Shown: positions 1 through 5,580 of the stretch, piece by piece
How the letters are laid out: every line of letters begins with the position of its first letter
Numbering within the stretch: the first letter of the stretch is position 1
NCBI GenBank assembly: GCA_046703825.1
Contig: JBJKSO010000013.1
Coordinates: forward strand, 1 to 6,829
Reading direction: 5' to 3'
Source of the DNA: JBJKSO01 sp046703825
Lineage (GTDB): Bacteria > Chloroflexota > Dormibacteria > Aeolococcales > Bog-877
DNA: 6,829 nt
Made by a program: the position numbers and the translations under genes
Notes under the pieces: model-generated
What the model was told of the DNA's origin: nothing
Seen by the model: the letters and a program-made list of their open reading frames with translations, nothing else
Database searches by the model: none

Positions 1-1584
1 GGGTACGGCTTGGGAGGCAGCCGGCTCCCGCGCCTCCCAGGTGCGGGGTCCGGCCAGATCTGGCGAGGACTGCTTCCAGGGTAGGTGCAACTCCTGGCTC
101 GGCTGCCACAGCGGCTCCGCCGAACCGCCGGCCCGCGTCGTCGGCGCCGAGGGCAGGTCGAGGGCTTGGGCGCCGGTCATTGAGGAGTCGATGTCCAGGC
201 GGGCCAGCTCCTCGCGGGCGACCTCCATCGCCTCCGCAGAGGCTCCCGCGATCAAGCCGGCCTCGGCCAGCTGCGACAAGTTGGGGCCCTCGGCATCCGA
301 TCCGGCGCTGGGCGCCGGGGGTTCGCCATCCTGGGCAGGTGCGCCCGGCGGCTCCCAAGTTGGTCCCGAGCCCGAAGAGTCGGGCTGGCTGGGGCCGGCG
401 GCGCCCGCGGATGCGCTCGGGCCCTCGTCCCCGCCGTCGTCTTCTGCTTCAGCCGGCTTCGGGAAGTCGTCGGGAGCGCTCGGCCAGGGCGTGGCGGCCG
501 GGTACGACTCGTCGGGCTCGTCCCCCGGCTCGGTCCCCCACCGCCAGCTGCCGTCGCCCGGCAGAGAGGGGTTCCGGTCTGCGATGGGCGCCTGGCCCCA
601 AGAGGTCTGCGGCGGTCCCTGCGCCCAGTCCACCGGCGTTGCTGGGGGCTCCCACCCGGGGAGCGCTTGGCCCGGCTCGGAACTCCACAGCGGCGTGGCG
701 GATGCGCCCGCGGCGCCCCAGTCGTCAGCGCTGAGACCCTCGCCGTCGAGTTCCGCGGCGCCCGCGTCCGGATCCGCCGGCCCCGAGCCCAGATCGCCCC
801 TGGAAGCGACCGGATCGATCCAACCGGTCTCGGGGTACTCGTTCCAGCGGATGGGGACGCTCGCCTGACCGCTCTCGGCCTCCTCCGGCGCGGGCAAATC
901 CACGGCCTCCCACCCCTGCGGTTCCTCGTCCTCCATCGGCGGCGCGGTCCCCAGTGGCGATGAGGGTGGGGCGGGCGGGTCGAAGTGAGGTACCTCCTCT
1001 GCCGCGGCCGGGGTGGTGTAGGGAGCGGTGTGGCCCCCCTCGGACTCGAGGAGCTCCGCCTCGGCGTCCACCACGTCGAAGGCGTCGGAAGCAGGCGGCG
1101 GCTCAGCCGAGGATCCCTCGAATCCCCCTCCCGGGGCGGGCCCGGGGGCCGGCGGATCGATGACGATCCGGGCCTCTGGATCTGTGGCCTCGCCGCCGTC
1201 TGCGGTTAGGGAAGAAGCTGGCCCCGGCGGCTCGGTCCCGAGCGGCGGCGGGGTGTAGGAGCCGGCGGCGGGCAGCTGGATCGCCGCCGGCTCTTGCTGG
1301 TCTCGGGTCTCGGACTCGATGCCGATGGCGTTCAGGGCCGCGGCCAGCCCGGTGCTGCCCGGACCGGAGATGGAGATCTTGGCCCGCTCCAGCAGCGCCA
1401 CCGCGGTCTCCGGCGGAACGTGGACCGGAGCCAGCTGTGATATCCGGTCGGACTCCTGGCGCAGGTAGCGCATGCCGGTGCGGCAGCGCTCACAGGTGAC
1501 CAGGTGGGCCTCCAGCTGCAGCTGGCGCTCGCGGGAGAGCTCGCCGTCGAGCGCACAGCTGAGCGTTAGCAGGCTGCACTTCAT
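1..1584 (-). CDS. Zinc-finger anti-sigma-like protein with a very long Trp-dotted disordered tail (3' end outside window)
   Basis: The frame is open for all 528 codons from ATG at 1584 to the left edge, so the C-terminus is missing. Residues 1-48 match the zf-HC2/ZAS anti-sigma fold: Cys3, an LDGEL turn at 12-16, then His27-x3-Cys31-x2-Cys34. The only Cys in the visible protein are 3, 10, 31 and 34. Proteins of this family bind and hold an ECF sigma factor, here presumably the product of the gene ending one base upstream. Residues 50-90 could be helical. From about residue 95 the chain is rich in Pro, Ala, Glu, Asp, Gly and Ser, with four Lys in 528 residues and 15 Trp between 225 and 516, many in W-E-P/A or W-G settings. 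A short helix-prone island lies at about 434-466. No transmembrane segment is visible, unlike most long anti-sigma factors; one could lie past the edge. There is no Shine-Dalgarno site, so translation is probably coupled to the sigma gene. The anti-sigma role is inferred from the motif and the neighbour. Confidence 0.82.
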   Translation of the reverse strand, partial: MKCSLLTLSCALDGELSRERQLQLEAHLVTCERCRTGMRYLRQESDRISQLAPVHVPPETAVALLERAKISISGPGSTGLAAALNAIGIESETRDQQEPAAIQLPAAGSYTPPPLGTEPPGPASSLTADGGEATDPEARIVIDPPAPGPAPGGGFEGSSAEPPPASDAFDVVDAEAELLESEGGHTAPYTTPAAAEEVPHFDPPAPPSSPLGTAPPMEDEEPQGWEAVDLPAPEEAESGQASVPIRWNEYPETGWIDPVASRGDLGSGPADPDAGAAELDGEGLSADDWGAAGASATPLWSSEPGQALPGWEPPATPVDWAQGPPQTSWGQAPIADRNPSLPGDGSWRWGTEPGDEPDESYPAATPWPSAPDDFPKPAEAEDDGGDEGPSASAGAAGPSQPDSSGSGPTWEPPGAPAQDGEPPAPSAGSDAEGPNLSQLAEAGLIAGASAEAMEVAREELARLDIDSSMTGAQALDLPSAPTTRAGGSAEPLWQPSQELHLPWKQSSPDLAGPRTWEAREPAASQAVP

Positions 1585-1585
1585 C

Positions 1586-2107
1586 TCAGAAGGAGATGTC
1601 CCGGAAGATACTTCCGAACTCGCGCCGCGCGGAGGCGACCAGGCGCGATGCCGCTTCCGGGGAGCATTCCATCGCCACCCCGATTTCGCGGTACGAGAGC
1701 TGCGCCAGGTCCCGCAGCAGGAGCGCGGCACGGCGGCTGAACTCGGTCGCCATCAAAGCTCGCTTGGCGGTGTTGATGCGCGCCGCCTCGCCGGCCTCGG
1801 CACCCAGACTGACCAGCGGCGGCTTCTTGGCGAAGATCCGGGCCAGCCCGCGCCGCTGGGGTGGGTAGTGCTGCCGCTGCCGCGCCGCCCGGGTCACCGA
1901 GCGGTAGAGGATGGCGCGGCCATCGCGCCGAAGGCTGCTGGACGGGAAATGGCGTGCGTAGTAGAGCCCAGCCGAGACGTACTCCACCGCGTCCTCCGGC
2001 GTGCCGGTCAGGTGCAGGGCGTACGTGATCAGCGGATCGAGTTGCTGGTGGGCAAGCTCCTCCAGCGTGCTCGCGGCGGTGTCGGATCTTTCTAAGACGG
2101 TGTTCAT
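1586..2107 (-). CDS. ECF-like sigma-70 family RNA polymerase sigma factor
   Basis: This 173-residue protein has the size and layout of an ECF sigma factor. Residues 24-80 align with region 2 (ALHLTGTPEDAVEYV at 30-44, then the LYRSVTRAARQ stretch at 67-77, the position of the usual WLYRIARN motif). Residues 117-165 are region 4, with the typical RRAALLLRDLAQLSYREIG run at 125-143 and a second helix ending in SRLVASARREF. Region 4 is clear; region 2 is divergent, lacking the usual D-x-x-Q-E-x-F core. The protein should direct RNA polymerase to a small regulon, held in check by the zinc-finger protein encoded next. The TGA stop is followed by one base and then the ATG of that gene. The ATG at 2107 has no strong Shine-Dalgarno site. 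A candidate promoter lies about 30-60 bases upstream. The trigger and the regulon cannot be read from this window. Confidence 0.85.
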   Translation of the reverse strand: MNTVLERSDTAASTLEELAHQQLDPLITYALHLTGTPEDAVEYVSAGLYYARHFPSSSLRRDGRAILYRSVTRAARQRQHYPPQRRGLARIFAKKPPLVSLGAEAGEAARINTAKRALMATEFSRRAALLLRDLAQLSYREIGVAMECSPEAASRLVASARREFGSIFRDISF

Positions 2108-2139
2108 GACGTTGCGTGCAGGGCACGCGAGCTAGCCGC

Positions 2140-2168
2140 AATATAGCCGCTGCCCGACCGGCGCGCAA
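2140..2168 (-). promoter_or_regulatory. Candidate promoter for the sigma/anti-sigma unit
   Basis: On the minus strand TTGCGC (2168-2163), a 17-base spacer and TATATT (2145-2140) form a plausible -35/-10 pair. TATATT fits the TAnnnT pattern and stands out as AT-rich in GC-rich surroundings; the -35 matches only the TTG part of the consensus. Transcription would start near 2133, giving a leader of about 25 bases before the ATG at 2107. This is a visual match only. Confidence 0.4.
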
Positions 2169-2177
2169 GCGTTCGCC

Positions 2178-2193
2178 CCCGCGGGCGCGCGGG
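2178..2193. other. Perfect GC-rich hairpin between the dapB-like gene and the sigma gene
   Basis: CCCGCG-GGCG-CGCGGG is a perfect 6-bp stem with a 4-base loop. It lies downstream of the dapB-like stop and just upstream of the candidate sigma promoter. No T-run follows on either strand, so a classical intrinsic terminator is not shown. It could slow or end read-through from dapB, or be a chance palindrome in GC-rich DNA. A looser pairing also exists around it (2206-2215 with 2248-2256, one bulged base). Confidence 0.3.
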
Positions 2194-2274
2194 TTGGCCC
2201 GATTGGCAGGTTCGGCGGCGGCTTCCCCGAGGATCGATCGTGAAACCCCGACCTGCTTCTAAGGCAGCCCGTCG

Positions 2275-3087
2275 TCAACCCGCCGCGGCCTCCCCGAACA
2301 GGAGCTCATCCAGGCCCCGGGTCACCCCCACCAGCTGGCTGACGCGGCGGATCGCCAGTAGCGTGCCGCCGATGTAGGGGTCGGGGGTCGAGCCGGGGTC
2401 ATGACGCATGGTCAGCCGCTCGTCCGGTCCCCCGAAGATCACCTCGGTGCTGACCACGAAGCTGGGCAGCCGGATGGAGTGAACCCTGGTTCCGCCCACC
2501 GCCGCTCCCCGGGCCTCGACCATGCCCACCACCGTCTCGCCCGCGGCAGGGGGTTGGGGGGGATGGACCAGTGCGAGTTTCTCGGCCAGCTCGCGCGCGG
2601 TGCCGCTGGGAGCGTCCGGCTTGCCGTCACTGGAGTAATCCAGCACCTCCCAGTGCTGGAGCACCTGGGCGGCCGTGGTGGCGGCCCGGCTCATCACCGC
2701 TGCCATCACCGAGAAGTTGCCGGAGGCGACCACGCCGACGCGTTGCGCCCGTGCCAGCTGGTCCAGCTCCTCGTAGTCGGCAGCGGTCAGACCGCTCGAT
2801 CCCACCACCACGTGCGCACCGGACTGCACCGCGCTCCAGACGTTGGTGCGGACCGCCGTGGCGCTGGTGTAGTCCACCACGACGTCGACCGGCTGCGCAC
2901 GCACCGCCTCCGCCACGCTAGCGAAGATTCTCCCGCGGGCGGCCGTGCTGAGAACCTGTTCCAGAGTGCGCCCGGCGGTAGCGCGTGATACGCCCGCGCA
3001 GAGGTTCAGGTCTGGTGCGCTGTCCACGGCGCGGGCCAGGGCGCTGCCGGTCCAGCCGGTGATGCCGGCGACGCAGACGTTGAGCAC
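2275..3087 (-). CDS. DapB-family reductase (4-hydroxy-tetrahydrodipicolinate reductase-like) lacking the catalytic His pair
   Basis: The 270-residue protein has the DapB length and layout. Residues 4-14 form the start of a Rossmann fold (VCVAGITGWTG, in place of the usual G-x-G-G-R-M-G). VVDYTSA is at 70-76, VVGSSGL at 94-100 and SGNFSVMA at 122-129. The DapB signature K-x-DAPSGTA is at 156-164, and RVHSIRLP plus RHDPGS fit the C-terminal substrate domain. True DapB reduces 4-hydroxy-tetrahydrodipicolinate with NAD(P)H in the lysine/diaminopimelate pathway. In E. coli DapB the signature is preceded by His159-His160; the aligned residues here are Ser152-Ser153, after Asp150-Tyr151. The lysine (Lys156, E. 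coli Lys163) is kept. So the family is secure, but the reaction is not, and I leave out the symbol dapB. The start is GTG at 3087, supported by AGGA at 3095-3098. No other lysine-pathway gene is in view. Confidence 0.88.
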   Translation of the reverse strand: MLNVCVAGITGWTGSALARAVDSAPDLNLCAGVSRATAGRTLEQVLSTAARGRIFASVAEAVRAQPVDVVVDYTSATAVRTNVWSAVQSGAHVVVGSSGLTAADYEELDQLARAQRVGVVASGNFSVMAAVMSRAATTAAQVLQHWEVLDYSSDGKPDAPSGTARELAEKLALVHPPQPPAAGETVVGMVEARGAAVGGTRVHSIRLPSFVVSTEVIFGGPDERLTMRHDPGSTPDPYIGGTLLAIRRVSQLVGVTRGLDELLFGEAAAG

Positions 3088-3094
3088 GCTCCGA

Positions 3095-3098
3095 TCCT
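3095..3098 (-). promoter_or_regulatory. Shine-Dalgarno site for the DapB-like gene
   Basis: AGGA on the minus strand lies 7 bases before the GTG at 3087 and supports that start. A closer GGAG (3092-3089) ends one base before the GTG, too near to work. No convincing promoter is seen in the 115-base gap to the MerR gene, so the gene may be read from the exporter promoter or from a weak one I cannot recognise. Confidence 0.45.
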
Positions 3099-3202
3099 AC
3101 GCAGCCGCTGCGGAGGCCGGCGTGCACTTGGAGAATCGCCAAGGCCGCCGCGACTCGTCTGATCGGATGCCTTCGCCTGCTCCCACACGAGCGCCGAGCG
3201 CC

Positions 3203-3700
3203 TCACGAGCGCGGCTTGGCCCTGCCCTTTGCTGGCGATCCTTTGGAGAGCTCGGCCAGCGAGCGGTCGTAGCGCTCGACTCTCCCCTCCAGCTCGTCGA
3301 GGAAGCCCTGCAGCCGCTCCAGCTTGGCGCGGACCCGTCCGCTCAGGTCCTCCACCACGCGGCGTGCCTCCAGCAGCAGCTCGCGCTGGCGGTCGGGGGC
3401 GACCCCAGTGCGGTACTCGGTCCGGAGCTGCTCCAGCATGTCTTCGGAGCGGAGCACCGCTCCGATCTCGTCGAGGTTGAAGCCCATCAAGGCCTGCAGC
3501 GAGCGGATCCGCAGCACCCGGTCCACCTCGGCTTGACCGTATAGCCGGCGGCCGCCGGGCGAGTACAGGCTGGGTCGCAGGAGTCCGATCTCCTCGTAGT
3601 AGCGCAGGGTGCGCTCGGAAACCCCGACCCGCTCGGCCACCGCGCCGATGCTCTCGGCGGCGCTGGGTTCGGGTGCCACCGGCTCAGGACTTGTGGCCAC
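3203..3700 (-). CDS. MerR-family transcriptional regulator, likely controlling the adjacent MFS exporter
   Basis: Starting at GTG 3700, this is a 165-residue regulator. After a short Pro/Ala/Glu-rich lead, residues 17-42 hold the MerR helix-turn-helix (SIGAVAERVGVSERTLRYYEEIG) and 45-56 the wing with the PGGRRLY motif. A second helical part (VDRVLRIRSLQALMGFNLDEIG) follows at 59-80, then a long charged helix at about 90-150 that should form the dimer coiled coil. There is no cysteine, so metal or thiol sensing through Cys, as in MerR, CueR or SoxR, is ruled out. There is also no large ligand domain as in TipA or BmrR. The gene overlaps the 3' end of the exporter by 17 bp, which argues for one transcript and for regulation of that exporter. 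The inducer is unknown. The frame is open back to an ATG at 3817, but that start would bury 134 bp in the exporter and add an Arg-rich, non-family N-terminus. Confidence 0.9.
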   Translation of the reverse strand: MATSPEPVAPEPSAAESIGAVAERVGVSERTLRYYEEIGLLRPSLYSPGGRRLYGQAEVDRVLRIRSLQALMGFNLDEIGAVLRSEDMLEQLRTEYRTGVAPDRQRELLLEARRVVEDLSGRVRAKLERLQGFLDELEGRVERYDRSLAELSKGSPAKGRAKPRS

Positions 3701-5486
3701 GTGCGCCTCGAGGGGTGGCCGGCGATCCGACCGCACTGCCCCTGTCCACCGGCCTGGGTGGTGCCGCCGCCGGACTCTGTGGCATCGGCTTCTCCTCCGG
3801 GTAGTGGAACTTGCCACCGCGCAGCCACGACGCCACCGCCGCCACCAGGCAGGCGACTACGGCGAAGTCGAAAGTCACCTTGAGCCCATCCATGAAGGGA
3901 GCGGAGATCAGCATAGGGAAGAAGCTGCGCCCGGTGAGGTAGACAACCTTGGCGTGCGGGAGATGGGCCAGCAGCGGTCCGAGCAGCTGCGAGATCGGGT
4001 TGTAGCCCAGGAAGGCGGCGAAGAGGGCCGCGGTGGGAGGCAGGTGGGCGACGGAGTTGGCGGCATGCTTGGGCACTCCCTGCGCCACCAAGCCGGTGTA
4101 CAGGGAGTGCGGCAGCGAGGTCGCCAGGCCGGCGATGATCAGGGTGAAGAAGATCCCGATCGAGAGCACCATGGCCGCGTTCTGGAAGGTGACGGTCATG
4201 CCCGAGCCGGCGCCCCGCTGCGAGCGGGGCAGGCTGTTCATGATCCCGGCTCGGTTGGGCGACGCGAATAGGCCCATCGCCATGCCGTTCAGCAGCAGCA
4301 GGCCGGCGAAGACGGGATAGCTGAAATTGGCCGGCAGGAGTTCCAGGAGGCCGAAGCTCACCGCTGCCGCCAACATCCCGCCGGTGGCGAACGGACGGGC
4401 GCCGAAGTGGTCCGAGAGCGCCCCCGAGATTGGACCGGCGATCAGGAAACCCGCGGTCAGGGGAAGCATGTAGATGCCCGCCCAGAGCGGGGTGACGGCG
4501 AAGCTGTAGCCGTGCTCTGGCAGCCAGATGCCCTGGAGCCAGATGATCAGGATGAACATGATGCCGCCGCGCCCCAGGGCCGCCAGCAGGCTGGCGAAGT
4601 TGCCGGCCGTGAATGCGCGGATGCGGAAGAGGGGCAGGCGGAACATGGGGTTGGGGACTCTGGTCTCGACGAAGGCGAACACCACCAGCAACGCGACGCC
4701 TCCGAAGATCTCCGCCAGTACTGAGGGGTTACCCCACCCCATGGTGCTGTGCCCGTAGGGCTCGATGCCGTAGGTGATGCCGACCAGGAGGGACACCAGC
4801 CCCGCGGCAAACGTGAGGTTACCGATCCAGTCGATCGAGCTGGGCGTCTTCACCCCTTTCTCGACCAGCTTGAAGTAGGCCCACACGGTCCCGAAGAGCC
4901 CGAAGGGAACCGAGACCAAGAACACGAGGTGCCAGTTCACCGGACCGAGTAGGCCCCCCAGCACCAGGCCGATAAAGGAGCCCCCGATCGCTGCCACCTG
5001 GTTGACCCCCAGGGCCAGCCCCCGCCGGTTCTCGGGGAAGGCGTCCGTGAGTATCGCCGCCGAGTTGGCGAAGAGCAGCGCTCCTCCCACTCCTTGGAGC
5101 ACCCGCATGGCGATCAGCCAGATCGCCGCCGTGGCACCAGTGAACCAGGTGATCGACAGCAGTACCGAGAAGAAGGTGAAGACGGCGAAGCCAAGGTTGT
5201 ACATCCGCACCCGGCCGAACATGTCGCCGAGGCGGCCGAAGCTGACCACCAGCACCGCGGTCACCACCATGTAGCCCATCAGCAACCAGAGGAAGTAGCT
5301 CGTGTTCCCAGGTGCCAGCGGGTTGAGCTTGATGCCCCGGAAGATGTCCGGCAGGGCGATCAGGATGATGGATGAATTCACCGTCACCATCAGCGCTCCG
5401 AGCGTGGTGTTGGAGAGCGTGATCCACTTCCCCCGGTAGGGGTCGCGCGCAGGTGTCGCCTGGGCCTCCGGCCGAGTCTGCTTCAC
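3684..5486 (-). CDS. MFS exporter of the DHA2 (EmrB/QacA-like, 14-TM) drug:proton antiporter family
   Basis: From GTG 5486 the protein has 600 residues, slightly above the usual DHA2 length. Hydrophobic segments run from about residue 22 to 555, in line with 14 membrane helices. Family motifs are visible: ALPDI at 44-48 in helix 1, motif A GRLGDMFGR at 84-92, RVLQGVGGA at 128-136, a Gly-rich motif C-like stretch (GVNQVAAIGGSFIG) at 160-173, and a second motif A-like SDHFGAR at 358-364. Members use the proton gradient to export drugs or other amphipathic compounds across the cytoplasmic membrane; the substrate here is unknown. A large loop of about 75 residues lies before the last helix (about 458-533), and residues 557-600 form a Pro-rich cytoplasmic tail. 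The frame is open up to a TTG at 5498, but that codon lies inside the likely -10 element, so GTG 5486 is preferred. The gene diverges from a GNAT gene and overlaps a MerR gene downstream. Confidence 0.93.
   Translation of the reverse strand: MKQTRPEAQATPARDPYRGKWITLSNTTLGALMVTVNSSIILIALPDIFRGIKLNPLAPGNTSYFLWLLMGYMVVTAVLVVSFGRLGDMFGRVRMYNLGFAVFTFFSVLLSITWFTGATAAIWLIAMRVLQGVGGALLFANSAAILTDAFPENRRGLALGVNQVAAIGGSFIGLVLGGLLGPVNWHLVFLVSVPFGLFGTVWAYFKLVEKGVKTPSSIDWIGNLTFAAGLVSLLVGITYGIEPYGHSTMGWGNPSVLAEIFGGVALLVVFAFVETRVPNPMFRLPLFRIRAFTAGNFASLLAALGRGGIMFILIIWLQGIWLPEHGYSFAVTPLWAGIYMLPLTAGFLIAGPISGALSDHFGARPFATGGMLAAAVSFGLLELLPANFSYPVFAGLLLLNGMAMGLFASPNRAGIMNSLPRSQRGAGSGMTVTFQNAAMVLSIGIFFTLIIAGLATSLPHSLYTGLVAQGVPKHAANSVAHLPPTAALFAAFLGYNPISQLLGPLLAHLPHAKVVYLTGRSFFPMLISAPFMDGLKVTFDFAVVACLVAAVASWLRGGKFHYPEEKPMPQSPAAAPPRPVDRGSAVGSPATPRGARGHKS
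3706..3709 (-). promoter_or_regulatory. Shine-Dalgarno site that sets the MerR start
   Basis: GAGG on the minus strand lies 5 bases before the GTG at 3700, inside the last codons of the exporter gene. It is the main reason to prefer this start over the ATG at 3817. Confidence 0.5.
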
Positions 5487-5488
5487 AG

Positions 5489-5504
5489 TTAACGTCAACG
5501 TTAA
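5489..5504. promoter_or_regulatory. Perfect 7-2-7 palindrome, candidate operator over the -10 and transcription start
   Basis: TTAACGT-CA-ACGTTAA is a perfect inverted repeat with 7-base arms in a very GC-rich setting. It covers the -10 element and the likely start of the exporter transcript, so a bound protein would block RNA polymerase. The MerR protein of the same operon is the natural candidate, though MerR proteins often bind between -35 and -10 rather than over the -10. A TetR-like or other regulator encoded elsewhere is possible. The site could also affect the divergent GNAT gene. Confidence 0.55.
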
Positions 5505-5526
5505 GTCCGCACGCGGCGGAAGTCAA
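5498..5526 (-). promoter_or_regulatory. Promoter of the MFS exporter/MerR operon
   Basis: On the minus strand TTGACT (5526-5521) and TAACGT (5503-5498) are separated by exactly 17 bases. The -35 matches the consensus at five of six positions and the -10 fits TAnnnT. Transcription should start near 5489-5491, only a few bases before the GTG at 5486, so the mRNA would be leaderless or nearly so. That fits the lack of a Shine-Dalgarno site. Confidence 0.55.
5506..5520. promoter_or_regulatory. Second dyad, in the promoter spacer
   Basis: TCCGC-ACGCG-GCGGA has perfect 5-base arms and fills nearly the whole 17-base spacer between the -35 and -10 elements. This is the place where MerR-family activators usually bind, although their spacers are commonly 19-20 bases. 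Short GC arms arise easily by chance here, so this is weaker than the AT-rich palindrome beside it. Confidence 0.3.
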
Positions 5527-5580
5527 ACTCGCTGGGGAATAGGCGCGCTCCTGGCAGCGGCCGGGGGTCAGAATGAGTCG

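Noticed and set aside
41..868. Plus-strand open frame of 275 codons, rich in Ser, Ala, Gly and Pro.
   Set aside because: It lies wholly inside the minus-strand anti-sigma-like gene, whose frame is open for 528 codons and starts with a clear zinc-finger motif next to a sigma gene. The plus frame shows no family motif and is what GC-rich antisense DNA gives.
1472..2095. Plus-strand frame of 207 codons opposite the sigma gene.
   Set aside because: Antisense shadow: no recognisable domain, and the opposite strand is explained by the sigma and anti-sigma genes.
1581..2168. Longer minus-strand frame (195 codons) over the sigma gene.
   Set aside because: Its product is Arg/Ala/Gly-rich without motifs, while the neighbouring frame (1586-2107) has a good sigma region 4.
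3127..3143. Hairpin CTTGG-N7-CCAAG between the MerR and DapB-like genes, as a terminator.
   Set aside because: Only 5 bp with no T-run and no extension; expected by chance.
3701..3817. Upstream ATG start for the MerR gene, adding 39 residues.
   Set aside because: The extra part is Arg-rich, overlaps the exporter deeply and is unlike MerR N-termini; GTG 3700 has a GAGG at proper spacing.
5487..5498. TTG start four codons upstream for the exporter.
   Set aside because: TTG at 5498 falls in the likely -10 element, upstream of the expected transcript start; GTG 5486 fits better.
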